DNA of 64,000 bases from Breviolum minutum Mf 1.05b.01 (taxonomy: Eukaryota > Sar > Dinophyceae > Suessiales > Symbiodiniaceae): the NCBI GenBank assembly GCA_000507305.1, contig DF239086.1, forward strand, positions 213,343 through 277,342, written 5' to 3'. Positions 1 through 13,378 of this stretch are shown one piece after another. Under the pieces are notes generated by a model that was not told the DNA's origin, searched no databases, and worked only from the letters and a program-made list of their open reading frames with translations. A program made the translations under genes and the position numbers. The first letter of the stretch is position 1, and each line of letters begins with the position of its first letter.

Positions 1-347
1 CATTCAATTCAATCATTTATATATATATAAATATATATATATATATACATATTTAAACATGACTAACCCCCCCAAAAAAATAAAAAATAAAAAAAACGGT
101 ATTACGGTATTACACACATAAATTCACCCTATCTTAAACTTTTGTATCTTGGAAGTGTTCATATGTATATATGTAAAGAACGTCGTAGAAAAAAAAAACA
201 ACGGGCGGTCTTAGTCCTCCTTGGATTCACGGGTCTATGACGAGCACCTCGGTCCTGGAAGCGGAAAACTCGCGCCGGTGGTTGGGGTGGCGACTTCCCG
301 GAGGTGTTTCTAAGAAACGACGTTTCCGTAACTTTAAACAACTAACT

Positions 348-461
348 AACCCTAAGGATCCATACCCTTCCCTAGAGTATGTTTGATGGTCCCAATCCCA
401 TCCCCACAATAGGATTGTAGGGTTAATCCCTTTCTTAGGACATACCTGGATCCTTAGGGTA
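348..461. mobile_element. Inverted-repeat element (CCCTAAGGATCC ends)
   Basis: Termini CCCTAAGGATCC and GGATCCTTAGGG are perfect inverted copies about 85 bp apart. Only one copy seen in the window. Confidence 0.7.
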
Positions 462-469
462 AGTAATGA

Positions 470-770
470 GGTAATCTAGTAACTCAGCAACTAAGGCCCA
501 CTAAGAATAACGAAGCAGCTAAGCAACTCACTATACTCAGCAATGAAGGAACATATTAACTTGAAGTAAGCAACTAACCAACCTAGAAACAAACCAGCTA
601 AGTAACTAACAAGGTAAACAACTAATTAATTAACTACTTAACTACAACTAACCAACTAGATAACTAGTAGCAAACTAGGCCAAACTAAGATCAATTTAAG
701 TAAATATATATATATGTATATATATGTAATTAACTTATTTGCACCTTTCTTACTAACTTACTAACAAGCA
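470..770 (+). repeat. Degenerate AACTAA-type repeat region
   Basis: Dozens of irregular CAACTAA, AACTAAC and AAGTAACT words without fixed period; no coding. Confidence 0.6.
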
Positions 771-1030
771 CAACTTTGCTGGCAAAATCGTGACATTTAA
801 TGGGTCTTCATGACTCCCCATCTGGAGAATTCAGAACAGTCTATTTTCTCAAGTCGTTTAAATCATTGCATGGAGTGAGTTCACATGCAACATGGGATGA
901 TGGAGACTTGAAAAAACCACCACCGATATGCTTAGCGTACTTCAGAAATCCACGGTAAAAAACAAGCAAAATCTTCAGCATTCATCCTCATCTATCTTGG
1001 GCCCTTCGACTCTGACTCCTTAAATCATAC

Positions 1031-1163
1031 CCGGAAAAATCCATCCAACACCCGTTCTCTCCTCGTCCATGTCTAGTCGGTTTAAGCGTTGCACCTCTGC
1101 ATCTTGGGACCAAACATCGTTGTTGGTGTCGTTGTTGTCCCCCGGAGTTAGACGGTGATGATT
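1031..1163 (-). CDS. Candidate exon, acidic, unknown protein
   Basis: Acceptor TATATTCAG and donor GTATGA bound 133 nt. Phase 0 reads NHHRLTPGDNNDTNNDVW then SQDAEVQRLNRLDMDEERTG and VGWIFPG. The hydrophilic, acidic sequence is unlike chance translation of the AT-rich surroundings. No family recognised. Confidence 0.5.
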
Positions 1164-2615
1164 CTGAATATATATAATAAAGAACATTTGGGGCAAATGA
1201 GCCAGATCTTCGCAAAATTGTAGGGATACGTCTGACTAGTCAAAAAGATAATGGGCCTGGGAAAAAATCAAAAGTTTAATTTAAAAAAAAAAAACATAAG
1301 GGGGGCCTGACGGCTGACTACCATCTCTTCCTGCTACAAAAGGCGAACCAAGTCCGGAGCCCAGAGTGAGTACTACCACTATTACCACCACCTGTACCAC
1401 CCCAAGAAACAACAGCTAATAATGGAAAATTATTTAGCAAGGTGTGCTTTCTAAGCACATGATCCCAACCGACAAATAAGAACACATCTATGTGAAAACG
1501 CAATGTCCAAAACACCTGCATCCTTTACTAAGCTTTGTATAAAGTCATGCATCCCAGCAAATGTTCAAAAGGCTAGCCCATATCAAGCCTGGATTCTGAA
1601 AATAGTAGATACCAACCTTTTGGAGGTTTCTGAACAAATGAAACTTCTTTGGCTAGGTGTACTGTGCAATTAATAGATGCTAAGCTGCTATACTATATGA
1701 ATTTTGAAACGAAACGGATCAAAGAGGAATTTGAAATTTAAAGTACAAATCTCAGATCCTCAGAATTTTTGGGGTGGACAATCACCCCCCAAAACCAAGA
1801 TGGCTAGCTGGAAAATCACCATTTTTAGTAGGAGATACATCTGCAAATGATTGTCTTTCCATTGTGATTCGCTAGTTTTTGATCCGTTTTTTTCCTCCGC
1901 TATTCAAATTATGAAACCGGAACCTGTGAACGGGACCCCTCTATGTTTAGCCCAAAGACCCGTCCAAAACAACAATCAAAACAAGGGGGTCAGTTGGATT
2001 CCAGGTTAAAAAAAACACAGCTTTGTTTGGAGTGAGGGGAGGGCACCCGAGAACCCTACACCAATGAAGTTATGAAGCCAAACTCTTCCGACCGACGCTC
2101 CCTTAAACTAACAGTTCGCACGCCCCTGAAAATAGACCGGGCCCCAAAAGGAAATTGATCTTCTAAGCATTGTTGTTTTTTTTCTTCTGTTGTTATGTGA
2201 GTTTCAGGGAAGGTATTGCACAGCAACTTTCAATGATCCATAGTCTCATTCAAGTAGAAATGAGTATAGAACAAAATTGGTTACATCAGTTACATCTATA
2301 TACTGCAGGGATCATGGAAACACAGCTAGCATCTTGATTCATGATGTTTTATAAAGTTATTGCCGGGTGTAAACGTTCAAGAAGCTCTTACTGTCATCAG
2401 TACCATGCACAACTATTCTCATTGTCTTATCATTGATCACTACCTCATGATTCTTTGACTTTCTTTCATGATCGCCATATTCTCGCTATTACTACTTGTT
2501 GCGACAAACAAACATATACCTATATATACCTCTATAGAATTCTATATATACTGTATATATATATATATCTTTATAACACCAGCTCAACTGTGTCCCATCT
2601 CATCTGAAATTTCAC

Positions 2616-2737
2616 TTTGCAGGGGGGCTGAAAAGGTAGTGCCCCTTCCATTCACCCCAATAAAAAACCAATCCCTGGCCACCTCATCATTTGGAAAGGT
2701 CCTGGGATCCGAGGCGCCACTCCCGGTCGTGGAGCAG
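2616..2737 (-). CDS. Candidate exon (ARDWFFIGVNGRGTTF)
   Basis: Between AAAAAATAG acceptor and GTGAAATTTC donor; 40 codons reading CSTTGSGASDPRTFPNDEV then ARDWFFIGVNGRGTTF. The plus strand is also open here, so the strand call leans on neighbouring exons. Confidence 0.4.
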
Positions 2738-3702
2738 CTATTTTTTCAACGTGGAAAATTGCAGTTGATCCACGCATCTCCAATGCACATATATTTGAGT
2801 CACCGTGTTTTTTTTATTGGGGAGAGGGGAGAGGACCTTCCAATACCTAAAAAAAATGAGCGAACAACTTGTTTTTTTGCAGCTTGTAATTACTGCGGAT
2901 TTTTTTCGTCATGTAAACATGTATAAATAGATAAATAAATATATATATATATATATCAGTCGAAGCTTCAAGATAAGGCTTTATAAATGTTTCAAACCAT
3001 GTATGTATCCTTCACCAAAAAAACCTGCAGAATCAGAATTTGGCTCATCAATTGAACATCTTAAACTCCAATGACTCATGATGATCGACATGCCAGCAGG
3101 CCTGCTGGTGTTTTGTGGATTCTCATTCTCCAAGCGTCTCTCGCGAGGGCCTCGTTCCTAGGACAACATGATGAAACGATGAAACGCTGCCCTGAATGGA
3201 GTGATGAAAACTGTGTCACTCGAACATTCCAATGACCAATGGGAGGCTTTAGAAACCTCCCCCAGAGTTTTGGGTGATATCTTTATGTTTTTTTGGAAAG
3301 GAAAAAACAAACAAAGACAAACTTTCCAAAACATGTGCAAGGATGAAATTGTTCGATTCCCTTCTTCCCAACTCCCAAGGTTTTTTTCAAACCGAGGTTT
3401 GCTCATGGTTACGAACAACCCAAACAATAGATCGATGAACGCCCCCTCAAAATTACCAGGACCATCATTTGCATCAAGTTTGATCCTCCAAAAGATGGTC
3501 ATATGATTCCATGATCCCTGTTAAAAGGGATGAGTTGTGTTGTTTTGTCGTTTTCTGCCCCGAAACGCAACTCAAGTTCTGAATCTTTTTTCAAGCCTCT
3601 AAGGAGGAATTAATTAAACCATCAACCTGGCTTGAACAACGTCAATTTATTTGGAACAAAGTCATCTTAAATGTCATCAGCAAATTGGTGACCAATGTCC
3701 AG

Positions 3703-3845
3703 TTCCCCCTCCCTACAACTAACTGACAGCTTCTTCCGCCCCCTGAAAATAGGTCTAAACGGCCCCCAAAAGGAAAGGCCTCCTTGTAACGATCCATTTT
3801 CGGGGGCAAAATAGTAACTGTTAGTTTCAGGGAAGGAAAACTCCC
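3703..3845. mobile_element. Family A hairpin element
   Basis: Core of the family: inward CCCCTGAAAATAG...CCAAAAGGAAA and terminal GTTAGTTTCAGGGA with its complement. Other copies: 2096-2215, 56147-56262, 59752-59856, 62622-62738; the last two lie in channel introns. Confidence 0.7.
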
Positions 3846-5060
3846 CATTTACTGCATCCAACTCTTCAAGCAAACACCATGTGATTGTCCAACAGGTCCT
3901 GATGTTTTTGTTTTCCGTTGGGAATTTCGTCACGATTTTTTGTGTCCGCTTGGGGGGCAAAGAAAAGATTTGACACCCAAACATTGTTTTGGATCAACCT
4001 TTGGACCCCAACAACCCATGGAAAGAAAAAAATGGGGGTTTTAAGCCCCCCGAAAATATGGAATTACCAACCCCCTAAAGAACTGAAGGTTACGTTGTGA
4101 CCCGGCCCCGGCCCTTGCCAAGGAGGAGGTGAGTGAGTTTGATCCTGTTGGCCCAAGGTAACTACTGTACCATTTTACGCCACCAAGTGGGACCCAAATT
4201 CATCATTCCTGATTCTTGTTGGTTCCCATGGAATATAGTACATAGATTCAACTTGCTGCACCTCTTGGATCTCCATTCACCGAGATTCCACGGGTGCAGG
4301 ACCCACTGGCGGTGTCGGTTGGTGCTCCCTTGACTTGAAACGAGCTGATGCATAGGGAAAAATGGGGTGGAGGTAGGTGTGGGTTGATGTCTCTCAAATT
4401 GGGGATATCCATTTGAAAATTGAATGGGACCTTACCAACGGACTCCTAAGCAAGTTGCTTGAGCTATTAGATACTCAGCAGGTCCTGTTGGAGATTTCTT
4501 GGATGCTACTGAGTTGTCAGCAAAGAGATATGGTGCATTCGCACCCCTTTGTTACTTTGGGTCATTCAATGAAACAGCACATAAAGTCAAATGCTGAGTG
4601 AAACCAAACAAATGAATATACAGCAAACATGTGGCTGATGGTTTTCTACATCTCTTGATTTTGGTTCTTTTAGAGATCTACGGGCTATGAATATACGCAA
4701 AGGCCTCATAATCAAAGTCGGAGCCTGCCATAGCTGAAACTGTACACTGCTTTCTTTTCCAAACTTGTGGAAGGAAGCAGGCAAAAATAAAGAAGAAACA
4801 CAAAAACACAGTACAATCACAAAACATTTCCACCAACTATACTATAGGAACGGAACCAATCGCGAAATATGTATATATATATATCCCTTAAGACCAGTCG
4901 ACTCCTCCCCCCTGTACAAGTACATCAAGTACCAAGGTCCCCTGCAACACAGCAGCTTGACCTACCCAAACTGTGAAGTCAAAGGCTATTTGGCCACAAA
5001 ACAAAACGGAGGCATCGTATATATCTCCCATCATCTCCCTGTATGTCTCCTTTAAAATCT

Positions 5061-5176
5061 ATATGGGTGTTTCCAAAAACAAGGGTACCCCAAAATGGAT
5101 GTTTTATAATGGAAAACCCTATTAAAATGGATGATTTGGGGGGGAAAACCCACTATTTTCGGAAACATCCATATAA
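5061..5176 (+). mobile_element. Family I element
   Basis: ATATGGGTGTTTCCAAAAAC ... TTTTCGGAAACATCCATAT. A second copy at 9082-9197 is the same sequence in reverse orientation. Confidence 0.8.
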
Positions 5177-7064
5177 GCCCTCACAACAAGTTGAATCCCA
5201 AAGAGGCCACGGCTTCTTACAACAACATTCAGATCTTTTCAAACCATGATGTTTCAAATCAATGCTTCATTTCGGCAATCAACTTCAACGGAAAACCTTC
5301 AACTAAACGTCTGGTAAACAAACAAAATACCGTCAATCCAACCGATGGGGAATAGGAAATTCATTTACAGTTAGACAAATACATCATGGCAAAATCTTTA
5401 CTGTGCTATACTATAGGTTACCAATTGATACCCATGATTTCCAAGGCCCAACTTTTCTAGAAGATTCCACTTCACCATACCACCTGCCATATGCCTAAAA
5501 ACTGTAACATGATCCATTTTTAGTGGTTCTTTGGCGAAACAAACCTGTCTTTTCTGGGAATTTGGAAACATCGAACTGAAAAATTTGGAAACATTTTGTG
5601 TCTATAGAACCTCAAGGAGCCAAAAAACCGCAGACCTACACCACCTCGAGTCTCGGCTTCAGAGAAAAGTCCTACTGCCATGGTGATCCACGTTTTCTTT
5701 TGGGTTGCTTCACATGTGTATTGGCGGGTCCTTTAAATATATTGGACTTGTTAAAAGCACATGCGGCATTACGTTTCATCTCTCTATTATATTCCAACAT
5801 CATGAATATGTTTAGATTCTAGTTTGCCTTTCATGAACACTGATGACTCAATACATCTACATACTATATATTTATTGAATACCTTGGCGTGTATACCCAA
5901 AAAAGCCTGATTCCAACTTGTGAAAAGGACATATTCTTGCTTCATGCTTCAGGTAATACATCTGAATCTGCATGTTCTGGTTCAGATATTTGAGAATCAA
6001 AAACTGTGGCTAGGCTGGGTTTAAAACCAAAAACCAAAAAAAAAGGAATCATAATTGTCCTTCTTCAAACATCATTTCTTTGACCTAAGTTCACCCTGTA
6101 TCTGTCAACCTGTTAGATTCTATGTAAAAACATGGAAATAATCTACGAATGCATGCACAAATGCACAAGTATTCGCTAAAATGCATATGCAACAAACTTG
6201 AATATGTATTGCGTTGTGGAATAAACTCGTATTGGTTGTTCCGCATCTGATTTAAATGTTTATTGTTGCATGTAAAGCTTAAACTTATTTATCTAAAAGA
6301 CGTGTTGCAAGTCTATTGACAAATCAAACATACATGACATGCAAACGGCCACTGAGCAGTTGCTTTAGCGCTTTTTTTGACAACATTTAAATTAACAAGT
6401 GTCCTAACCTGCTGCTGTTTTTTCTTCTCGTTTCTGTTCACCCTTATTTGAAAATCAAACATCTGAATCTAAACGATTGCAGTCACAAGATTCGAAGGTG
6501 TTCTTGTAAGTCTTTGTTGCCATATCTTGTAAACCAAACTTTCTCAGTACATCTCAGTCAACATACTCAATCTTCCAGATTTCATGATAATATTCAGCCA
6601 TAGCAACATGGTCAAACTAAGGTACCCCAAGGTGCAAACCCCTCCACTCACTTTTCCCCACATGAGCCACGGGAAAAAAACAACTTACCTTCCATTATAC
6701 TGGTTGTTTAACAGGGATCCTTATAAGGGTGCATTACAATCCCCACATAACTGGGTTATATAATCCACTTTATGCTATATACCATAAAATAGCAGGGCCG
6801 GTTTTTCATAGCTCACATGACTTGACATTCATGAAATAAAACACATCAACTGAGAGGCTTGGCATTGTTGTGAATCTGCCGAACCAAAAAAAATGTGAGT
6901 TTGTTTTTGTAGGGAAAACCCTTAAAAACCATAAATTCAAACAATGACAGTCTGTCATCTTGTATCACCTGGATGTGATGTTTGTTTTTGATTTTCGACT
7001 GCAAATTTACCCACTATCTTATATGGCTTTTGTGGGACCGTTTTCTGTCAAAATTAACGACCAC

Positions 7065-7141
7065 CTCGGGGAAATTTCCCATGCCCATCGGTTGCCGGTG
7101 GTCGTTTCCGAGTCGTATCTGTCCTCTACCTCCAGTCGGCC
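7065..7141 (-). CDS. Candidate exon (RLEVEDRYDSETTTGNRWAW)
   Basis: Acceptor CAATCACCAG, donor GTGGTCG, 25 codons plus 2 nt. Phase 0 reads GRLEVEDRYDSETTTGNR then WAWEISP. The acidic, well-balanced composition suggests real coding. Unknown family. Confidence 0.5.
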
Positions 7142-7644
7142 CTGGTGATTGCCACTGTGTTTCAAAAGGATCTGCTTGAGTTACACCTCAGTGCTCTTCC
7201 CCCGCTAACGTACTCCCCCTCAGAAATAACGGGTTTCATAAGACAGTATTAAGGGAAACCAAGGATTCATAAACCCTTAGTAAGGCCTTACTTCTGGTGG
7301 GGTACGTTGGGGGGGGGGTAGGTTGACCAGCCGTTCTGATTTTGTATCCCCCTTGCAAAGCATCCTGACTTGGCTAATGCTTATGGATGGCTTTTATTTA
7401 AGCGGGATTGACAAGTCGATTGTTTAGATTTAACAACAATATACGGTAGATATTACATTACATTACATATCAGATATCATGCATGAAAACTACGCGAAGT
7501 CCTAAAGTTTTTTGACGTCATCTTGCGATAGCATTGAAATCAGTGCCCCTCCTTCCAGAAATAGCCAAAAGGAGTTAACTACATACCCCAGAGGCAAGTC
7601 AGAGTGCAAAAAGTCAATACTCCCCTGAAAACCCGAAAAGTAAA

Positions 7645-7744
7645 CTGGTTGGTGGTTGAACCACCCATCTGAAAAATATGCTCGTCAAAATGGGAATTTT
7701 CCCCAAGGGTCGGGGTAAAAATAAAAAATGTTTGAAACCACCAC
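7645..7744 (-). mobile_element. Family C element
   Basis: Gene-strand ends GTGGTGGTTTC and CCACCAACCAG, 100 bp, with terminal inverted repeats. The preceding stretch reads VFQPSFLKGYVAG up to the donor; after removal the frame continues LLFGFSGEY before a stop. Confidence 0.7.
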
Positions 7745-8127
7745 CCAGCAACATAGCCTTTCAAAAATGATGGTTGGAAGACTGCTTTCCTTTTTAATAT
7801 GTTCCCTGTTCCTGGGGACATGTTTTTTTGTGTGTGTGTAATTTGTCCACATATATGCATCAAAACAACTTCAAACAAACACACGTGCAAACACAAACCC
7901 TGAAACAGAGTACAAACCATGAAGGACCACCAAAAAATCCCTATCCAAAGGCAAAACCACCTGGGAAGAGTAAGGAATGAATTGATCCTCAAGTGGTTGT
8001 TGTCGATTGTGCTCAATCGAATTTCCATTTGCGAAATTCGGTGACTTCCATGCTTTTCGGGTTCTACGGTCATGTTCCAATTAAAAAAAATATCAAGGAA
8101 GAAAAAACAACATCTGTCGTGAACTAC

Positions 8128-8241
8128 CCTTTCTTGACCAAAGTATGATCCTCCAATTTCCCTGTGCCACATGGGAATTGTTGCGGCAAAAATGGCGCCT
8201 CTCGAACTGGCTGTTGGAACAAAGAAGTCCTCCAAAGGATC
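8128..8241 (-). CDS. Candidate exon (DPLEDFFVPTASSRGAIFAA)
   Basis: Acceptor CAAAATGCAG, donor GTAGTTC, 38 codons in phase 0: DPLEDFFVPTASSRG, AIFAATIPMWHREIGG, SYFGQER. It is the first part of a long minus ORF whose remainder is intron and family C sequence. Confidence 0.5.
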
Positions 8242-8975
8242 CTGCATTTTGGAGGACGAACACATTGGAAGGCAATGTCCAAAGCTGTAACCTCGTGATG
8301 ATGATCCAAAATGACTTCTATGTAGATACAGTAAATGTGTGTTTCTCTACGGGTTTGGTCAATTTTTTGGGGGCCCAAACAACTGACAAGGTACCAGTAC
8401 GTCATTTTTTCATTCCCAGCCCAAACCTCCATCATGCGCACATCAAACCTCCAACTCCTTCATCATTCTTGTTCAAACACTTTCGAGAGAGGAACCCACA
8501 ATCACACCCCTAATATCAACCAACCACCCAATGCCACGGCCTCCCAAGAACCAAGACGTTTTTAAGGAGGGTATTTAAAAAACGACCACCATGGTTATTA
8601 ACCACTTACATCCGCTGGGATGATCCTCCAAGTTGGGAAAAAAACCTTGTATCTGCCATCTTCATATTCCGAGAGAGTACGTGATCCGTGTGAGGGTACA
8701 ACATACTGCATGATCTGCATCTGCCAATCTCAACTTTATAAGGGGTCAATAATACGGTATTGTTAAGGGACAAAAGAAAAGCCACCAAAAAGCTTTGATG
8801 ATACAAACATATTAGGTAATATAAATATCCCTTTTCCTGGTAAATACCATATACCCTCTGGTAAACTAACATAGCTGGCTGGAAAATGGACCCTCTAAAA
8901 AAAGCATGTCCTATTGAAAATGGAGATATTCCAGCAATCGCTATGTTAGTTTAATTACTGGGGGGTAGTAGTCAT

Positions 8976-9076
8976 CTAGTTGGTGGTTGAACCAACCCCT
9001 TTGAAAAATATAAGTCAAATTGGATTCGTCTTCCCCAATTTTCGGGATGAACATAATAAATCTTTGAAACCACCAC
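8976..9076 (-). mobile_element. Family C element
   Basis: Ends GTGGTGGTTTC and CCACCAACTAG, flanked by CTAG on the other side. A family I hairpin (9082-9197) begins a few bases away, so two elements sit side by side. Confidence 0.7.
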
Positions 9077-9289
9077 CTAGCCATATATGGATGTTTCCGA
9101 AAATAGTGTTTTTTCCCCCCAAATCATCCATTTTAATAGGGGTTTTCCATTATAAAACATCCATTTTTGGGGTATCCCATTTGGAAACATCAATATATTT
9201 CTCCCCTGTTATAGGAAAAAAACACGCCACCCGGACCACCCATCACCCAATCACCCAAGGTTCTCGGCCCCTTCAGCCCAACCCCGGAC

Positions 9290-9351
9290 CTCAAAGGTGG
9301 AGGCCGGTGCGCCGCGTGCACGACCAGGTCGTACCATTGTTAACGGTCGAC
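9290..9351 (-). CDS. Candidate exon (basic, RPGRARGAP)
   Basis: Very strong acceptor (pyrimidine run CCCCTTTTTTTTCCAG) and GTCCGG donor; reads RPLTMVRPGRARGAPASTFE. Another frame is open for 19 codons, so the phase is uncertain. Confidence 0.4.
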
Positions 9352-9560
9352 CTGGAAAAAAAGGGGAGCCCCAGGGATGGCCACGTTGTAAGTGAGTACA
9401 TGGTTGGTAAAATGGGTAATATATAACCCCCATAGATCCTATTTATAGGCAGGTTAGTACTAACCCATTTGATCCTAACGATTTACTAACTTCCAGTTTG
9501 GGACATCCTTTTTGGGAATGGAATGGAATGGGTGGTGTAGACATGTACAGTATATAAGAT

Positions 9561-9663
9561 ACCTGGAACCCAAATGGGGCAACCTTGTTTTGATTGGAAG
9601 GTTGGCCTTGTTTTGGAGGGTTTACTTTTAAAAATAGAGCTTGTCATTTGGGTTCCAGGTATA
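9561..9663 (+). mobile_element. Family D element
   Basis: Ends ACCTGGAACCCAAATG and CATTTGGGTTCCAGGT. The second copy at 14698-14794 is in the opposite orientation (CCCTCCAAAACAAGG versus CCTTGTTTTGGAGGG). Confidence 0.8.
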
Positions 9664-12429
9664 CTTTGAAAACCCCAAAACCATGAAAAATGAAGGTTTT
9701 AAGCCCTAAAACTGTGAGTCATAACCCCTAAAAATAAAGATCGCGGGTTACCATGGTATACATATTTTTGGTTGTTCACGATAACCCATCGATTGACCAC
9801 TTTTTGGGGGGGATTGACCGTCACCATTTTATAGGCCAAATCTTCCAAAATATGGTGCCCCATTTGGGTTCTTGGTATGACAATTATAGAACATAAGCCC
9901 CAACAAATGGTTTTACCTTGTGGATCTTAAAGACCTCTAAATCGGCCGGTAAAAGCTGGAAATTTCTTCTGGAGTTCGTGTTGCAGGAAGTACAAGGTGG
10001 GCCCCGAGCCGACCGATATGAATGGGGTGACCCGGGGGCCCCTATAGATGGCATCAATGGGTTTCACATGGTTTCACTGGATTTATGTAAACCTACTTAT
10101 CGTGGAGTTATCATCCAGTTATAAACCTACCTATATTATAACTCCTATAGGTAGGTAATAAATTACTATAGTGATAACCTAGTTTTAGGTACCTAGACCC
10201 TCCACACTCCAAGGGCGTCAAATTTCAGCCCCCAGGTCTGTTTTTGGTGGTTAAGGGGCTAAAATTTCAGACCCTTGGAGGATTCAGGTAATGATTTATT
10301 ATTTATCACTGGTTTTTTCGGGGCCCACCCCCATGGAGCCGATAGATTCGTTTGCCACGTCACTTGGAGGATGCATGATGAAAGTAATACCGGTGTCACC
10401 AAGATGTTATCGAAGAGCAAGAAACATGGACCCGGCCGAAGACTGACAACGGAAAAACAACCATTTCCTATTAAACATGGTGATTTTCGTTAGCTTTCCA
10501 AGTAAGTGTCGTGACCACTATAGGTGGAATTTTCTCAAGCTAAGTATTCCTGAAGTATGATTACTATGCCCCACTCATAGTAGGATGAAGCTCCCCTTTT
10601 ACAGTAAGTGACTTGTCAGGACTAATCACGTAGTGCATGGTTTGATCCAGGTATCTAGCCCCCAAAAAATATTTCTCCCTCGACAGCAGAAAACATGGGA
10701 GGTTTCTTCCCTCAAAATGAAGAATTGTGACTACTAGTCACTAGTCACTGCGGATTCATTTTTTCTGGAGATGTCAGGATCTGGAAAATTATTATCTGTG
10801 GATGGAGTGGAATTCTCAACTCCCACTTTATCTCTACTAACAAAACAAGAAATCTCGGCATTTTGGGCTGAAAGGCCTCAGTTTTGCGTCCCCAAAACTG
10901 ATTGCCTGGTTCATAGAATTTACACATGGCAATGATTTATACCACAAAGTCTTGGGTTTTCCAAAAATCCCCCAACCACAAAAATTCCAAGACCATTCAA
11001 AGATATCTTTTTTCGATCTTAATGGCATGAATATCTATGTGGAAAAATCCCAACGAAATCGGTGACGTTTTGCCTGATCGCAGTCCAATTTAGACCGTCG
11101 TCGGCGGCGCGACACCGACACCCCCTTTCCCCCCGTTTCCACTGTACAATAATGGCTGCTGCGTTTGGCACAGGTTTTCCGTTACACCTTAAGAGGGGTA
11201 CACGGTATACGGCATACTTACAACAAGAACAAACATAACATATCCCACTATTGGGAGAAAAGAAATGAAATCAAATCACCTTTTTCAAACGACATGCAAA
11301 TTTTCAGGAGGGTGTCATAGTTGCAACGATCTTATTTTCCAACATACGATGTATTTTTCGATGGTGTGCTGGATCCTGGACATGTTGATCGAGGGACACC
11401 ATCAAGGTTTTGCAGTCACTTTGCGGATGAACATATCTCGTATCTGTTGCGATCACTTGGAAAAACATGTTCAAGCCAGATTGATTTACAGAAAATCAAG
11501 CCAGGTCATGCCAGGTCAACAGAACACAAAAAAACATGGAACAAGACAAAAAAAAACATACAGACTTCGATCATACTCTTGATGGAAGAAATGCCGCTAG
11601 CGCCAGTTGAGGTTGGTAGTCTATCCCATTATTTACGGGCTTTTACACATATCCACTGGTGAAGGATTTCTTCCATCACCAGTATTATATGATAGGAATT
11701 TTAACCAGTCACTTTGGGTTCCGGTAGATTTCCAAACTACTGCCGTGTAGATTTGCTTGCATCTACGGAGCTCGGTTTTGAGGTATGAAACCTCGTTCTA
11801 TAAGACAATGAAGACAAAATCCCAGATCCGACCTATTGATTGCCATCTCTGGTTAACTAGACCAATGGATGCAAGGGTGGTATATCAATTTGATTCAATT
11901 TGTTGGAGCAATATCAATGGATGTTGATATGGAATCAATATCAAGTTGATAAAAAATGATGAAACTTTTGGAAATGTGATTCCTGTTTCCTTCTGCCGTC
12001 ATGACTTTTTCCCTCGCTCGGCGTCTATGGGTAAACCGATAGCTCCCTCTTGCAGCAAGACCTAGGCATCGCGCATCTCAAATGGAAGCAATAAACCACT
12101 CCCAAGGAGAGCCGTTTACCCTCCAGCAATTCAAAATAGCAATGCAATGCAACCTCTTTTGAACCGAAAAAAAGGGATACCCTCTAGGGAAACGAACATA
12201 TCCCACCTTAGGAAAAGAAAAATCATCTTCAAAAATGCCCCAAGGTGGGAGAGGTGTTAGTTCCCAGGAGGATATTTTCCACAAAGCTATGGTTTTTTGC
12301 TTCAAATTGCTGAAGAGGGTTTTTCCACAGATAACCAGCTCTGTGCAGCGGAAGATGTTGCAATCATCAAGTGACTTTTTGAAGTATAGGTATATGTGAT
12401 TATATGTGAATACGTGTATGATTAAGATA

Positions 12430-12747
12430 TACAGTTCAAAAAAAAACAACAAGAAAAAGAACAACAACAAGAAGAACAAAAACAAGAAGAACAAAAACAA
12501 GAACAAGGACAAGACAAAGAACAAGAACAAGAACAAAAAAGAACAAAAAAAGAAGAAGAAGAAGAACAACAACAACAACAAGAAAAAAAAACAACAACAA
12601 CAAGAAGAACAAAAACAAGAAGAACAAAAACAAGAACAAGGACAAGACAAAGAACAAGAACAAGAACAAGAACAAGAAGAAGAAGAACAAAAAAAGACCA
12701 AAAAAAAAATAACAAAAAAAAGAACAACAACAACAACAACAACAACT
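12430..12747. repeat. AAC/AAG low-complexity tract, about 320 bp
   Basis: Interleaved AAC, AAG and GAAC triplets without a fixed long period. It generates spurious poly-Lys/Asn/Gln (plus) and poly-Leu/Cys/Ser/Phe (minus) open frames. Confidence 0.95.
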
Positions 12748-13378
12748 TGACCATCGTCAACTACGCCACTAGAGCCGTTCATTTCAGTGATTGGAACCTT
12801 TTTGTGGAAAAACATGAGAGCGATATCAAGTGCATGTTATCATTTCCAACTAACTCCTCATCAGGATATTTAAACCTCTTGTTATAGTTACCCACAACTG
12901 TCAAGGGTACCAAACATGTACCAACCAGACGGATGTATAAACAACAAGCCCGGAACTCCAAACTGGTTGTCTTCAAAAACAGCACTTGCATTATCAACAA
13001 ACATAAACATACATCTTCGGTCGGTACTCAGAATGCAAGCCAAAGTCGGAAATGATTGAACCATACCCTCGCAGCAGTCCAAGGAGCCTTTGGCCGAAAA
13101 GGGAGAGCCCAGTCGCAAGCCTCTGAGCGGTATAGCACGCCTTGCCGAGATTGTACCGCATACAGGGTGTTGTTGTGTCACCAAAAGTTTCGAAGGTATA
13201 CACAAATGGAGGGTTTCCTGTACTGCACCTTATTTTCAGCTGTTTTGGGGATGGGGTGGAAGCCCTACATAAGTCGTAGCCATACAGATTGCCTAGGTCA
13301 GTACTAACCCTTGCTGGGGCCAAAGCTACTATGAAGTCAACAAGCCTGTGGGAGAGGAAAGGCCTCACTAAGTGTATA

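Larger units (their letters stand above)
2738..7064. other. Long non-coding stretch with scattered hairpins
   Basis: Holds family A (3703-3845) and family I (5061-5176) elements and short AT repeats. Open frames at 3158-3510 exist on both strands without clear splice signals or protein character. I see no supported gene. Confidence 0.5.
9352..13378. other. Mostly non-coding; hairpins and low-complexity tract
   Basis: Contains family D (9561-9663), short palindromes at 10105-10170, family G (11580-11681), family B (12175-12276) and the AAC/AAG tract. A coding-like patch at 9926-10060 is open on both strands. At 12888-13389 coding-like text is split over three minus-strand frames (e.g. FETFGDTTTPCMRYN and FEDNQFGVPGLLFIHPSG), possibly exons or a decayed gene. 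Confidence 0.45.

Noticed and set aside
7579-8265. 228-codon minus ORF as one protein
   Set aside because: It runs through a splice donor at 8127, AT-rich sequence and a complete family C element; only its first 38 codons look coding.
12078-12815. Long ORFs on both strands over the AAC/AAG tract
   Set aside because: Composition is dictated by the simple repeat (poly-Lys/Asn/Gln or poly-Leu/Ser/Cys/Phe).
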